From: Apis mellifera
Taxonomy: Eukaryota > Arthropoda > Insecta > Hymenoptera > Apidae
DNA length: 64,000 nt
Direction of reading: 5' to 3'
Assembly (NCBI RefSeq): GCF_003254395.2
Contig: NC_037642.1
Span: forward strand, 8,941,736-9,005,735
Shown here: one piece after another, positions 25,609 through 38,397 of the stretch
How the letters are laid out: each line of letters starts with the position of its first letter
Numbering within the stretch: the first letter of the stretch is position 1
Position numbers and translations under genes: made by a program
The notes under the pieces: generated by a model
What the model saw: the letters and a program-made list of their open reading frames with translations, nothing else
Told to the model about the DNA's origin: nothing
The model's database searches: none

Positions 25609-25720
25609 TTAACCAACAGGTGAACGAGCGCCAGAGACCTCGTCGTTGAAAAGGCCGAACGGGCGCGGAAACTGAATCGGCGACGGTCGACGCGTACCGG
25701 TGCTGCGCCGATTTAATTCG
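25609..25720 (-). other. candidate 3' terminal exon
   Basis: A minus-strand acceptor with a long T-rich tract (complement of the poly-A/GGAAAA run at 25725-25760), ending TTCGTAG, precedes 25720. Entering in phase 2, the frame reads 36 codons to TAA: ELNRRSTGTRRPSPIQFPRP then FGLFNDEVSGARSPVG. Third positions are GC-rich. A second frame is also open, and the acceptor tract is an A-rich repeat, so this may be accidental. No domain. Confidence 0.18.
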
Positions 25721-27500
25721 CTACGAAAAAAAAAAAAAGGAAAAGGAAAAGAAAAAAAAATGAGAGAAGAGGATAAAAGAAAAAAAGAAAGAGGAAAAAA
25801 GGAAAAAGCGCGAGCGGCGGAAAAGCGCTGGAAGAGAGGCACAGGCCGTCGACGCGTATTTCCGCGGCAGCGTGCGTTAATCCCGCTCGACGTTTCGCAG
25901 CGAGTCGCGAATATCGATCTCCGCGGCACGTCGACTCTTTTCAATCCCCGTCGGAGATGCTTTATTTGTTTGCTCGTTGCATTAAGTTCTGCATTTCTCC
26001 ACCACCACCACCCCCAAAGACACACTCTCGCGGAATTTCTCTCTGTTTCTCTCCGTCTCTCTTTTCCCTATCGTTTCTCTCTCTCGTACATTTCATCGTT
26101 CGTCTGCGAACGTCTGCCGCAGACGAATTGGATCCGGAGAGCTTCGCAGAGCTATCGTATTACGTTAACCGCGGAAAAATGTCGGTCTCGGTGGAGGATC
26201 TTGGCTGAGCGATCGCGATCACACAACGTTGGGAACGATTTTCGAGAATGGAAACGCTCCTCTTGCGAGAGGGAAGCATTCGAGGGAGAATTCGTTCGAT
26301 CCGCGCGACAATTTTTGACGGGGGAAGGATTTTCGAGTCGATCCGACGGCCATCTCTAAAATCTAAAATCGATACCACTCCTCACGATACCACGATAAGG
26401 GTTTTAGGGATAGGGATGATATGACGGTGGGACATCCGGTTTTTGGAATCGTATCGGGGGTGTAATCCTCTTTCGAGGGGAAAAATCTCGCGAAACTTTG
26501 CAGCCAACTTCGCCACTGGACGGGATCGCCACGTGCCGACGCCGAAAACACCGCCGGTTGTGTAATTTGCACGCGATTCGAAAACCTATGCGTTTCCACT
26601 GTAACGGGCTTTCAGCTTCGACGATACGGTCCATTTCCCGAAGCGATTACCGCACCACTCACGCACATTTCTACGTATAATTGTCGCCACGTCTATCCTT
26701 AATATTCCGTACGGAGCGTTTTCGCCAACGATTATCGCGGCGCGGTTAAGCCGTGAATCAAATAGATGGCCTACCTCAAAAATTCGGGCGACACCTTGCC
26801 GATTTGCTAGCAGCGCATTTCCTTCGAAAATACGGTCACCCTCCTCGTTGCGGCCCTCACCACCACCCTATCCCAGGATTTATTTTCTCCTTCTATTATT
26901 CCAATATGGTATATTATATCCCCCGCGCTGACGCCAAATCACTCCGTCGTTTTTGTTTCCTTTCACGTATCACTCGGCCGGCACAACCGTAACAACGTGT
27001 TCCAGGAATAGCGATCACTATCCTCGAAATCACCTGTCGCCGAATATTTCCGCTCGTCGAACGTGCGTTTCTTTCGCGTCCGTTTACAAACAAACGGTCG
27101 GACGACGGTTGCCCTACGTGCCGGAGCGTCGCGGTTACGAATCTCCACGGCAAAAACAAAATCGACCGATCACGAGCCATACGCCGTTCAACGGACACGT
27201 AGGATCAACTTTTCAGATGACTCGTCGCGATGAAAACGATGCACTTATTCCTCCCGCACTCCGAATCATTTATTCCCATTTATTCCCCTCTCTCACTCGC
27301 AGAGAGACAGACGTCGATCTCGCACCCGCACGGAACCCATATCATCATTACGGAAAACCTCACTGTTTAACACAAGTCGAAGACTGCCAATGTATCCACC
27401 GGTGTCAGCTGTCGTGTCGTCATCCGCACATCCGCATTCGAAACATCCGCGTTCGTAGAAGCTTCGACGCACTCGTTACGTGATCGAGCACGTAACGTTT
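25721..27500. other. noncoding stretch
   Basis: No supported gene. A plus-strand acceptor with a C/T tract ends at 27300 (CTCTCTCACTCGCAG). It opens a frame to a TGA at 27481-27483 containing a cysteine cluster (CLTQVEDCQCIHRCQLSC), but the frame has no donor and no match I recognise. Confidence 0.5.
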
Positions 27501-28030
27501 CTCCACGTAATAACAGCAATGTCACTCTCGAACTTCCGAAAACACGCGCTTGCCCGAGCTCACTAGGGATCGTAACAACACTCGCTCGTCGGTGGCGCGC
27601 GGCACACTGTTGCTCGTCGCTTTCGCCCGACCGTTCCGAGGCTTCGCTCCGTTCCCTATCCCCACCACCCCTCCCTCCAAAGCTTCCTCTATCACGTTGC
27701 GAGCTACCCCCATCCGGCGCCTCGTCTCCCCACTCCAGCCGCTGCGCTCGCTATCCCCACTCCTCCGCGATTCTTCTTTCTTGCGTGGCAGACTTCTTTC
27801 ACGAGGGTGCGAGCGAGACAAGGTGCGTTCAACGATGTGGAGTGGCAGTCGTGCGAGCGGGGAGGACGGAAACCAGTGTCGTCCTTTTAGAGCGTGAACA
27901 CACAACGGTGACTCGGTGGAAAGGAAAAATAAGGAAAAAAAGCAGTGCCACGTCGGAAGGGTGCGAGCAGAGGAGAGAGAGAGAGAGAGAGATTCCAGGG
28001 TCTCCCCGAGATTCTACGCCGCCCTTCACG
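27500..28030 (+). promoter_or_regulatory. GC-rich promoter-like block
   Basis: GC-rich, CpG-dense and free of TATA, ending at a possible start codon. It contains several CAGT initiator-like words (for example near 27845 and 27873) and a GA repeat (27973-27990). A donor-like AAG/GTGCGT lies at 27821-27828, so part may be an untranslated first exon. Orientation to the plus strand is inferred from the downstream ATG. Confidence 0.25.
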
Positions 28031-28183
28031 ATGAGCCTGCACCGTGGTGCCCTCCACCGTCCCGTGCAGGCTTCGTGGGGGCTGACACAATGCGTCGACG
28101 AGCCGGTGACGGGGTTGAATGACAAGACTCTCCGTGTCGGGGTAATTCCGCGGGGGCTGGAACGAGACAAAGTCGTCGCGTAA
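28031..28183 (+). CDS. possible first coding exon or 50-codon small ORF
   Basis: An ATG with A at -3 (TTCACGATGAG) opens a frame reading MSLHRGALHRPVQASWGLTQ then CVDEPVTGLNDKTLRVG. A GGG/GTAATT donor-like site at 28141/28142 would end it after 37 codons. Without splicing it runs 50 codons to TAA. Third positions are about 76 percent GC against about 49 percent of second positions, a coding-like bias. The upstream frame is open, so the true start is uncertain. No signal peptide, domain or recognised family. The GC-rich promoter-like DNA upstream fits a gene start. Confidence 0.25.
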   Translation: MSLHRGALHRPVQASWGLTQCVDEPVTGLNDKTLRVGVIPRGLERDKVVA

Positions 28184-31100
28184 AGTGACGCGTGTCGCTC
28201 TGTTGTTTGCTCTGGCGAGCGTTTAATTCACGGAGATCACAGAAGGGAGAATTTCGTCGGCTTTTCTTTCCACACACATATACACATATGAAATTCTGAC
28301 GTCTCATTCAATTATCTAACCCCGTTATCTCTTATTAGTTCGAACACAGTAGATCCACATGCATGCTATATACGTTCCTATAATAATATATAGTTAATAA
28401 TACGTTCCTATAATATAGATCTCGACAATGGGACGCGAACACACGAGTAATCGGACATCCTCGATCTCGGTTATCGTCGTGGGTCGCGAGAGAATCGAGC
28501 TTGGACGGAACTCACGTCGTGGGATATGGGTCAGGAGCGCGGGCACTCGAGCGTTCTTCCGATCGCGAACAGCTGGAGTTTGCCCACGCAAAGAGCAGAC
28601 GGCAGACTGCAACTCCGTTCGAAATATCAACTTGCCGCCTACACCTTCCCTCTGAATACCGTCAACAGCGTTATATACGATATTCGAGAAGGAAATAGGG
28701 AAAGAAAAATGTGCGCCGCGTTTCCGAAATCGTCAAGAATAATTCGACGCATCCGCTGTAACGGCGGAATCTAAAACGGCGGTTACGCTTTGACCGAGCC
28801 TAGTACCACGCACTCTCGTACATAAACGCAACAACACGTGCGTTGTATAGAACGGTGGAAAACGCAGGGGGGTTACGTTCCATCCAGCCGGCGCGCACCG
28901 GTATATTGGATGGAATTAATTAAACGCTCCTTCCATCCCCTCCCGGATAGCGCGGGTGTATTTACCCGATGGGCTTTGAGGATCGGATTGCAGGCGCCCC
29001 GTGAGAGAAGGTCCCGCCGTTTGTTCCCTTCTCCTTCCCATCCTCGGATCGCCACCCCCCTGTTTCCCACACGCACGCACCTCCTCCTCCTCCTCCTCCC
29101 CTCTCACGGTGGCTGCGCTGCATGCTTCGAGGCGGAGAGGTATTTCGAGGCCTAGCGGGGACTAGCCGACGGATATCCGCAAATACCGCGAACGAGTATT
29201 TAGAAATCCTTTCGTTCGGGCTGGTGGATCGTGAAAGGGAGAGAGCCCCGGCGCCTCGAGTCGGGCAACTTCAAACGGGAAGGGCAGAGCTTTGCGGAAC
29301 AGGTTGATGCCGAAATAGTCCATTGTGGTTATCGTATTACCCGCGATATTGTACCGCGCTTTCTCCCTTCGCCGCAGACGTTAACGGAGGATTGGAAGAG
29401 AGAAAGAAAAAGAAAAATTGCCAGATCTTTCGACGAACAGAGAGAGAGAGAGAGAGTGTACGTATAAAGATCGGATCTCGTGGAGATTATTCGTGGACGC
29501 CGGCGCCTACGCGACAGCTTTTCTGGAAACGCTCCAACCGGGGCTTGTTTGCCGAACGGCAAGCCGAAAGGTGATGCAGCGAATTTTCCGAGTGTTTGCT
29601 AAACATCCTTGTGAAGCTTGTGCAGGCCGAGTGGATGCTCGTAGACGGGCCCCGGGAACGCGTTAATGCATTCCGTGAGAAAGTGGCCGCGTTTCACGGA
29701 AACGCAAAAGTGGCCCCCTCTCCCCGTCGTCGAGTCTACGCCTCGCGATTTATCCCCGCATGTACGTACGTTTCCGTTTTAGGGGAGGATTCGTGAGACT
29801 TGGCATTGTTTCATCGTGAACACGGATTATTCCTCTTCGTCGAGGGAAATTCTGAAATTTTCCGATCGCTCGATTCTCGTTCGAAATCGGTTAAGGATTT
29901 CAGGACGCGAGCAAATACCGAGGCGTTCGTTCTCTCGGGCCGGCCGCGCTATCCCCGAAGATCCCGCGCGCTCTGTTTGCGAGGGATGATGCATCGTTCG
30001 ACAAACACCGGGTAATCTTCGCCGGTTTTCGGGCGTCGCAAGTTTGTTTAACCTTCCTCAAAAACACGCGAGATAGCCGGTGTATCTAACCGGGCAAATA
30101 GACCGAGGAACTTGTCTCGTATCTCAGGGGGGAGGCACTCTCTTCTCGGACAAAAACGAGGCGATAATGGTTGGAAAGAGAGAAGCGTAAAGTTCGTTGC
30201 ACTCACGGAAATTTCGTTGGAAAAACTTGGAGCCAGATAAAGAGCGCCAATACCTTCTCGACCGACATTCTTTCCCTCGGAAGCGTTACTTCGGGGAGGG
30301 AAAGAAAGGTTGGTCGCAAAGCAGCGGCGATCTCTTAACCAATTACCGACTCCTCGAGTCTTTTCGGTCTCCTCGCTTCTTTCCAATTCCCGATCTCTTT
30401 CCACGAAACGTTGGTGTCGTCTCGACGGCTTATCGACGCCTTATCGGACGACAAACTCGCGCGTTTCCCCGAGAATTTTCGAGACGAGCGGGGAAGAGCA
30501 GAAGTGTCCCCGATTACAACCGGCGATCACCGCGTGCTTTTAAATAAACATGAGACACGGACTCGCGAGGAGAGTCACGACTCGATGGAGTTCGACCGCG
30601 ACGATCGGAGAGAGAGAAAGAGAGAGATAGGGAAAGAGAACATCGTAGCGGATCGTGTAAAGACGATAACGGGAACAGCGATAAGATTAAGCAGCACGGG
30701 TACAAAGAGCCGTGGCGTACGGAAATCGTGTCGACGACGAAACGATTTTCCCTCCATCTTCAAAGGCGGCATCGTATCGTGTCAACCGTCGAGGTGAACG
30801 CCGAGTCCATCTCGTGTTCGAGGAAACGGGCGGGACGGGAAGAGGGGGTGTATTAAAATATCGTCGCTATAAACATGTGCGTGACTCGTGGCGACCCGCG
30901 CACGCGCTTCCCCAATCGCGACGATAAAATTGATATTAATGGAGCGCGGTATCCCTCTGGTTAATTCGTTATTTCCCGAACCGGCTTCCTCTTTGACCTC
31001 TCTGCTCTTCGAGATTATCTTGGTCGATCGGATCTCTCGAACGAAAAACGTTTCTTTAAACGTATTTATACGTATTTAGACGACCAACTAAAAAGATAGA

Positions 31101-34100
31101 ATCTTTGAAGGAATTCGAAACGCCGCTCCAAAATCGAAGTGGCTCTCCAACCACGTGCGTAACGCCGTATACAAGATATTCGCGACGAAGAGGAAAGGTT
31201 GACGGCCGTCTAAAAAAAGAAAAGAAAAGAAAAGACGGATTTCGGAAGCGTCCTTTCCAGAGAAAATCGGAGATAAACTCGACACCTGTGTGCACAGCGA
31301 TACAAGAGCGAGTAACAAGAGCGAAGGGGCGACGGTTTTTAATGACGGTTTTAAAAGATGGTGCAACAGATACACCTACCTAACTTTTCACAACTCTTCT
31401 CATCTGCTGGTACACGCACCTCTCGTCTGGCCGATGTACACGGTGCGCGAGTATGGGTGTCGAGGCGTAGCTGATTTATGATCCAAAAAGAAATTACAGG
31501 ACGTAGGTGGACCATGATTTATAGCCCGGGACTAAATTGCGTATGTATATACCCTTCTTCGAATGGCGGAGAGGTCGTCAATCCGCGCGAAGAGGCGAAC
31601 GCGCGAACCTCGCTCGAAACAACGATAAACGCCTTCGACTGTCCTTTTTACATTATTTACATTATCGTATCCCTGTATCGAAGTCGTTTGCCAAGCCTGA
31701 TAACGGGTTCCCGCTTCGTCTCGCCCATTGCGAAACGCAATTTGCCACACAATGTTAATTTCTTCGTCTCCGTTTATTACCCCGTTTATTACCACGATGA
31801 AGAAGAAGACTAAGAAGAAGAGGCATCGATCTCTTACGACCGCGGTTTTCGCAAACCGATTTCACCTTCCTCCTCGTTACTTCTATAATTCGTATCTCCC
31901 TTCTCTCTTTTAATTCAAAACGGCACAGCTGTCAAAGAGTTAATGGCTCCATTAAAAAAGAAGAACGATCATCCTGAGCCTATCTACCTATAAAATTCCT
32001 GACTGATTCAAGAAAACCGAGGATCTGGATCCGAGTTAAAACGAAAATGGGAACTCGCGGCGGGATTAATAGGTGTGGGAAGAGAGGGGGAGGGGAGGTT
32101 GGCGGTTAATCGCTGCGACGTAAAGTGGCCGTTAATATATCCGTGGAACGCGCGGGGGGCGATCGCGGGTTCGGCGACGCTTGGAAATTATTTCACGGCG
32201 AGATACGGGGGGTTGCTGCGGCTCGCGTACGTTCCGCGGTCGCATACTCGAAACGTCGTCCCCGCGAATTTAAACCTGGAAATTCGCAGGGGAGCACGTG
32301 CGCATGGGCCGGGATTACTGGAGCACGAAGAGCGGGCGAGAAACGAAGATAGGCGGCGGAGGTACGCCGCGACATAATTCATCCAGGCCGCGTTGTACGA
32401 AGTAGCTTCCCGTGATGAATTTCAAAACGAGGAGGGAGGAAGGGAGGGTCTTGAAACGTGTATATCAAGAAAAATGCGATGCAACGCCCGCTCCTCTCCG
32501 TGCTTTTCCATTGTTGCTCGGGGAAGAGAGAGGGAGAGAAAGGATGAAGGTGGATCCGTGATGAACGGACGGATTTATTTCGAGGATTTTAAGACGCGGG
32601 GTGACGCGACGCGAGAAAAGAGTGACGTGACCGAAAATTTCACCTTTCTTACTTTTGGATATATATATATATATATATGGATATTTAATTCTAGATCTCT
32701 CCGTCTTTTTGTATTTCTTGGGCAGGATTTTTATCGTAGAGGAGAAAATGCGAGACATTTTTTTGAAATATTTATCGACCACGTTCCTCGATTTTTAAAA
32801 AAAGATTCCGTGGAAATTTAACGATTCGATCTCTCGAGGAAGAAATGTTTAAAAAATCCAAACCCGGATTGTCTAGGATTGTTATATTTTTAGAAATAAT
32901 AAAAACTTGGAGCTATTAACCCTCTATCGTTTCGTGTACCCGACTGTTTTACTTTGCTACGGCGATCGTGAAACGAGGAATTAAAAAAAAAAAAAGGAGG
33001 AGGGAAAAATTCACCAACCGAAAAAGAAAGAAAGAAAGAGAGAAAAAAGAAGGAAAGAAAAAAGAGAACAACGGATACGATAAAGTCGGATACGATTTTC
33101 GACCGAGCGTACGCTATCGGTGGATTAATAATAAGCCGGAATGGCAGTGGCAGTTTCGTGGAATTCAAAAACTTGAGCCGTGTTTACCTCGAACCGTTGG
33201 ACGTCTCATTAGCTTATCTCGACATGTAAATGCTAGGCGATTGCAACCTAGAAAAGGTCCGGCCGCTTTTTTTCCTTACACACGTTTCCTATACCGGGTG
33301 GGAAAGGGGCCGCCGATTTCTCTCCGTTCCTGGACTCGATCTCAAACGCGTCTCGTTATCCAATTTCTCGAAGAAAGATCGCATAACGGTATCCCCAACG
33401 TGTTCGATTAGAGAACAGAACCGCACCGAAACCATTCCATCCCATAATAAATCTTCCACCTCTGAAATCGATGTTAATTTCGATTGGTTCGATTCTTGGC
33501 CGAATGATTTCTAGCATTTCTGGAAGGGATTCGACCGAAACGTTGGCAATTCGAAAGAACCGGCCAATTTACGAATCCGTCTAATCTCCCAATTAAACGA
33601 TCCTTAACGAATCATAATTCGCGAGTCGTTGCGACGAAAGTTTCCGTCGATGAAACGTGAGAAACTTGGAGGAAACTTGAGACTTTGAACGACAACTGGG
33701 AAAATTACAGCGATTATTAGGGGACGAGCCCCCGGTTTTTCGCGAAGACCCGCTTTCTATTTCTGCCTCGGCTCCATTCAGCCGACAATTAGTCCCCCGC
33801 CGATCGGGGTGGCCGTAAAATTCATAAATCCATCTCCTCGGAGGCCCGGAGAAGACGCTTTCAAGACGCGATGAGCACCGCGGCGGGGCGCCGGGGCACG
33901 GAGAACAATGCACTCGATATTCGCACGCACCCCCTAACGCTCCAACCTTCGCCACGCTTGCCAGTCAAACGGTGAACGCGATATCCGTTCTCGGGCACGC
34001 AAGCCTCCCTCCTTCTGGGAAGGGAGAGCTGGTCCGCTTCTTTCGAAACGAGACGATTTCGTCACAGTTGGCCTTGTCGACGAGTCCTCTAATCGATGCT

Positions 34101-35050
34101 CGACCGTGCAACAATCGCGGTCCTTTCGGTTCCAGGACATTGTAGAAATTTCGGTAGCGATCGAAACAATTCTCTTTACGGGTCTGGTTGCTCGTAAACG
34201 GGCTATGTCTCGAATTTGTCACGCGAGATTATTCGTAAGTAAAAGATCGTCGTGGAGGAGCGGAAATTCGTATTCGCTTTGAAATCCCTTCTTTTTATGG
34301 AGGAAACAAATATTTTACGTGGAACGAGTTATGAATAAAGTGGCAATTACCACCGATTGTACAATCAAAATTCGATGGAGGAACGATTAAAGCCGTTTAA
34401 TTAAAGATGGCAGGGAGATTTTTCCCGCGGGTAGACACGAAACGAGTGGAGTAATTCGAGGGTGCGTTGGGGAAGCCGGCCGATGAAACTTTGCCAGAAG
34501 TTGAGAGTTTTCGCGGGCGGAGGATCGCTCTTCTCGCGGATTAGAGCGAGAAGTAACCGTCTTTAAATCGGTTTCTCCTGCACGCGTCTCGAACTATCGG
34601 AAAGCGGCAAACAAACCGTTTCGAATTCTTTCAAAATCAACTTCCACGATCGACGTTTACGCAACGTCTTTTTTTTCCTTTTTCTTCTTCTTCTTCTTTC
34701 ACCTTTCCAGAATTTTTTCCTCGCTCCGCCCTTCGCTTCCGCTCGAATTCTCGACTTCTCTCCCAAAAGCGGAGAGAAGAATCCCGGGCAAGAGAATCCC
34801 TTTCGCCGAGTCGAAAGCTGCGATCAACGTGGAAATTTCCACGAAGCTTTTCGTCGGCTCGCCCCGATACACGGAGCGGCGCTACTTAATCGGCCGTGAA
34901 GAAGCCCATCCACTCGCCTCGTCCCCACGATCGAGGACACCGGCACGAGAAATCCCTGAAGATCGATTCGAGCGTGCGAGAGGCTTCGCGCCGTGAGTGG
35001 AATCGGCCCTCTTAACGCTTTAATCCCTTCCCCCTCCCCTTCTGTTCCAG
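28184..35050. other. noncoding stretch
   Basis: No supported gene. Contents: a 14-bp direct repeat (ACGTTCCTATAATA) near 28371 and 28402, GA repeats near 29440 and 30610, an A-rich purine run at 32980-33065, and a TA repeat at 32658-32678. A minus-strand acceptor before 31211 (TTTCTTTTTTTAG) is followed by three simultaneously open frames, so no frame can be chosen. Confidence 0.55.
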
Positions 35051-35296
35051 AAAAAGACCTCTTCTTCCTCCTCTCTCTCTCTCTCTCCCCACTTTTCATC
35101 CCCGAATTCTCGTCCTCGGAATTCCCTGTTTCGCCCAGGAAAACCTCTTTATCTCACGAGTTCTTCTTCCCAACCCAAGATCGAGGATCCCTCGAGGTCG
35201 GTCCGCGATCGTCGGGTTTATAATCTGGCCCGCTTTTGGGAGACCGTCAGTTGGCACGCGAGACCCCACCAACGCGTCCCCTCGTTCCACGGATAA
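35051..35296 (+). other. candidate 3' terminal exon
   Basis: A plus-strand acceptor with a strong C/T tract (CCCTCCCCTTCTGTTCCAG) ends at 35050. In phase 0 the frame runs 81 codons to TAA at 35294. It starts Ser-rich and ends KPLYLTSSSSQPKIEDPSRS then VRDRRVYNLARFWETVSWHA. It has no ATG. Composition is protein-like but a minus frame is open too, and no domain is recognised. Just downstream, an ATG at 35308 opens MISELSRRGAPVKTLKKNNS then ERSSW, ending at a GTGAGA donor. Confidence 0.17.
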
Positions 35297-36616
35297 ATCG
35301 AAGGGATGATATCTGAATTATCTCGGCGAGGAGCGCCCGTTAAAACGTTGAAGAAGAACAACAGCGAGCGGAGCAGTTGGGTGAGATGCGGGGGATAATT
35401 GGGCTCGCAGGTATGCTCGCTCCCTTGGACGCCTATACCCGCTTCGTTTCAACTCTGCTTTTTTCTTTTTTTCTTCTCTTTTCCAAAAGTCAAAGGAGAA
35501 TCTCTCGCGTTCGACGTTTCTCGAATTGTAACGAGGGGAATCGCGATTGTGACGGGGAAACCGGAGAAGTATTTACACCCTCTTCCCGTTCTCTCTTCTC
35601 TATATTTGCGTATATACGAAAATTCATCAGGTAAAAGACCGCAACAGAGTCTGCGCAAACATTTGGAAGTGCATTTAGGTAGGGTCCCCGTGCGCAAACA
35701 CGTCCCATCCCGATACAACGGCGCCGATGTAAACGCGTCTACACGCGTGGATAAAGCCGTCTCTTTCGAAAATCCTGTGTAAACCTGTGAGCGGGAAACG
35801 GCTTCCTGGGACAGGGTGACAGGGTCCTGCCGCGTCGATGTCCCCTTTTGCGTGTCACGAGAAAACGTTGAAAACACCTGGGCGTCTCGAAACGTGGGCC
35901 CTCCTCCCTTTCGACAATCGAGAAATAAAATATACATATTTGCACAGAAAGGTGAAAACTCGTCCTCGAAAAACAACTCGAACACGGAGAAAAAGTTTAT
36001 ACATCTCTGCGCGGTGTAAAAGATTTCTCTCTCTCTTTCATCTCTCAGTTGGCTATTGCACGCTAATTCTACTTTCTCCACAACGACGAAAGTTAAGAGG
36101 CTACGAAGAAAGGATCCATCTATATAAGAACGTATAGATTTAAATTCGCGCGAATATTGGAGCGGGGGGTTTCCACGGGGGAGCAAGAATTATTAAAGCG
36201 TAACGGTCATTAATTATCTCGAGATTAAACGGATTAGCGGTCGGGATCGGACTTAAGGGAGTTCGCTCTTTGAGAAGATGGCGCGTTGGAAGAGATTGAG
36301 CGATCTTCATTACCCGCCAGCCGCTCATTATGCTCGCAGCTTGAGGTCCTGCCACCTTCGTGCCGGCCGCGGTATCGTCATCTTTCCCGGCTCTTCGAGC
36401 ACACCTCTCCTTGCCACCTTGACACGGCTCTGAACCTCTCTCGTCACCTCTGAACGATCGTTTAATCCCATCTCTTCGTCGCCTCGAAAAGAGAGATTTC
36501 GTTCGTTGCCCCTCCGGGAAAATCGTATTTCTCCGATTATTATAGGTTAGCATAATACGCGAGCATAATCACGCGGAACGAGACGACCAATTATCATCGA
36601 CGAAGCTCACACAGGC

Positions 36617-36696
36617 ATTTCCCCGAATATTCTCGTATCTGGGTCTTGGAAATACTGGGATATGCGAGAATAATCCCGGTCAATTTCCCCGAATAT
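36617..36696. repeat. 14-bp direct repeat flanking a hairpin
   Basis: ATTTCCCCGAATAT occurs at 36617-36630 and again at 36683-36696. Between them a stem forms from 36628-36639 with 36659-36672 (TATTCTCG/CGAGAATA plus TATC/GATA, 2-nt bulge, 19-nt loop). The whole unit is bracketed by GGCAT and ATGCC. It could be a protein-binding array or a remnant of a small mobile element. Confidence 0.4.
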
Positions 36697-36998
36697 ATGC
36701 CGTTTACGAGGCTGTAACCACCTCCGCATCCGCGAATAATTATCGTCGGCGCGATATTCGAGCCGAATTACGATTCCGTTCGTCAATTTTCGACGACGAC
36801 ATCGAGAATCGAAAGATATCTTCATTTCGAGAAAAAGGAAAAAGAGATGCGTGTAAAAATGCGCGTATTTTAGAGCGGTGGAAGAAACGTTTCGAAGAAA
36901 CTCGTGACACGTCGTCGAGAGAAGAAGAAGAGGAAGAAGAAGAAAAAAAAGAAAAGCAAGGAAGCGGTGGAACAAAGAGGGACGACAGAGGCGCGCAC

Positions 36999-37066
36999 CT
37001 GATCAAAGAGACCTGACAAACCAAAGTGGCTGCTGGCGACAAAGCCTGGAGGATTAGCCTGCCAGG
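36999..37066 (-). other. candidate exon
   Basis: A minus-strand acceptor CGGCTTTCAG precedes 37066, and a CAG/GTGCGC donor follows 36999. Two frames are open. One is PGRLILQALSPAATLVCQVS (phase 0 in, phase 2 out, compatible with the 13461 exon). The other is WQANPPGFVASSHFGLSGLF (phase 1 in, phase 0 out). The pyrimidine tract is weak. No domain. Confidence 0.13.
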
Positions 37067-38117
37067 CTGAAAGCCGAAACGCTCTGCCCGATTCCTAAAC
37101 CGAGCGTTTCTGTGTCGGCCGCCAAACCCGGTTCCCCGGCAAATTTCATAATGGCGAACCGCGGGAACCTCCGTGCTTGATCGTTCGAATTTAACTTGAT
37201 TAAAGAGTCCTTTCTCGAATCCTTTCCTCCATCCAGAAAACATTGAGCTTCCGCTGAGCGCGAACAATTATTATTCGATCTTATTTTTCTCTTCCCTCCA
37301 GTTATGAATATTGCCTTTCAAGGGTAATTTGTGAACGAAGAAAATTTAACAAAAATCAATATCGGATTTTGCCATGATGGATGGAATATGTTCGATATCC
37401 ATTTTTGACTCACACGCTCATCTTTCAACAACGTTCCATCTGCGAATCGGATCGTCGAATTCCAGCTATCTCCTCCTCCTATCCGATTAATCCTGTCAAC
37501 TGAATGCACGAAATATACTATATTTTATATATATAGAAAGTGTACGCACGCACAAGTCGAAGCGTACACGCGAGCGAGCGGAAGAAAGTTTCGATCTACT
37601 CGAACGCTTGATGCCGCTGCAAAGCCCGTAAAAGGCTTCCCTCCCTTCTCGCTCGCGTTTACCACGCACACCCACCCACAGTATAAGTGTATACGCGCGA
37701 AGGAGAGATGCTCGTGCCAGGACAAAGGTCCGGAGAAGAAGACGGGGCAGCGGAAAACACGGACGGCCATTGTCGTGGAGGAGACCTTTGCCATAATCCG
37801 AAAACTCGCCATTCGCTTTTTTTCTTCTTTTTACGAAACCTTACGTAAATACTTTGTTTTATTTACGCAAAGGATTACCAAGAAAAGACCATCCCCGATA
37901 AATATTATTTTCTCGATTCCTCTTCTTCCCGCGTGCTTTGAAATTCTCCGAGCAGAGTTTCGATGGTCGAGGTAGATAGAGGAGTAAGAAAAAAAAAAGA
38001 TACCGTTGACTTTTGATACCGGCGAGACTTTCTAGAAACTCGTTCTATATTCTTGTTTTCTCGCGAGATAAAGACGAGGAAAAAATTCGTGCCCCTTCGC
38101 GCATATTAATATTCCAG

Positions 38118-38258
38118 CTCCATTCTCTTCTTCGAGGGTTTTGGATCGACCTCGGCTCGTTTCAAAGGAATCGGCCTGCTCGTGTACGTGAGGACGCGCG
38201 GACAACTAACTCTGTTTTTGTCACGAGAGAGGAGAGAGGGAGAGGGAATCACGAGGAT
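38118..38258 (+). other. candidate exon
   Basis: A plus-strand acceptor ATTAATATTCCAG ends at 38117, and a GAT/GTAAGT donor starts at 38259. The 141 bp are open in phase 0 for 47 codons, beginning LHSLLRGFWIDLGSFQRNRP. The 3' end is a GA-rich repeat, and codon bias is weak. It may be an untranslated exon or chance. Confidence 0.12.
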
Positions 38259-38366
38259 GTAAGTACTTGCCACATTCGTGATTTATACGATTAAACGTTG
38301 ATCCCTTCTTTCTCTCTCTCTCTCTTTCTCTGTCATTTGGTATTTCACGCTGAAATCGGCGCGCAC

Positions 38367-38397
38367 CTGGCTCATAAATTCGGTGTCATTAGATCCT
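38367..38397 (-). other. candidate 31-bp microexon
   Basis: A minus-strand acceptor CTCGATATTTAG precedes 38397, and a CAG/GTGCGC donor follows 38367. Only one frame is open, GSNDTEFMSQ, entering in phase 2 (matching one frame of the 44352 candidate) and leaving in phase 0. The acceptor tract is poor. Confidence 0.1.

Noticed and set aside
31088..31210. Minus-strand acceptor followed by protein-like frames
   Set aside because: All three minus frames are open to different stops, so nothing selects one. The acceptor tract is the complement of an AAAAG repeat.
37302..37323. 22-bp segment between a strong plus-strand acceptor (37301) and a GTAATT site
   Set aside because: Too short and the donor is weak. 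The pyrimidine tract alone is not enough.
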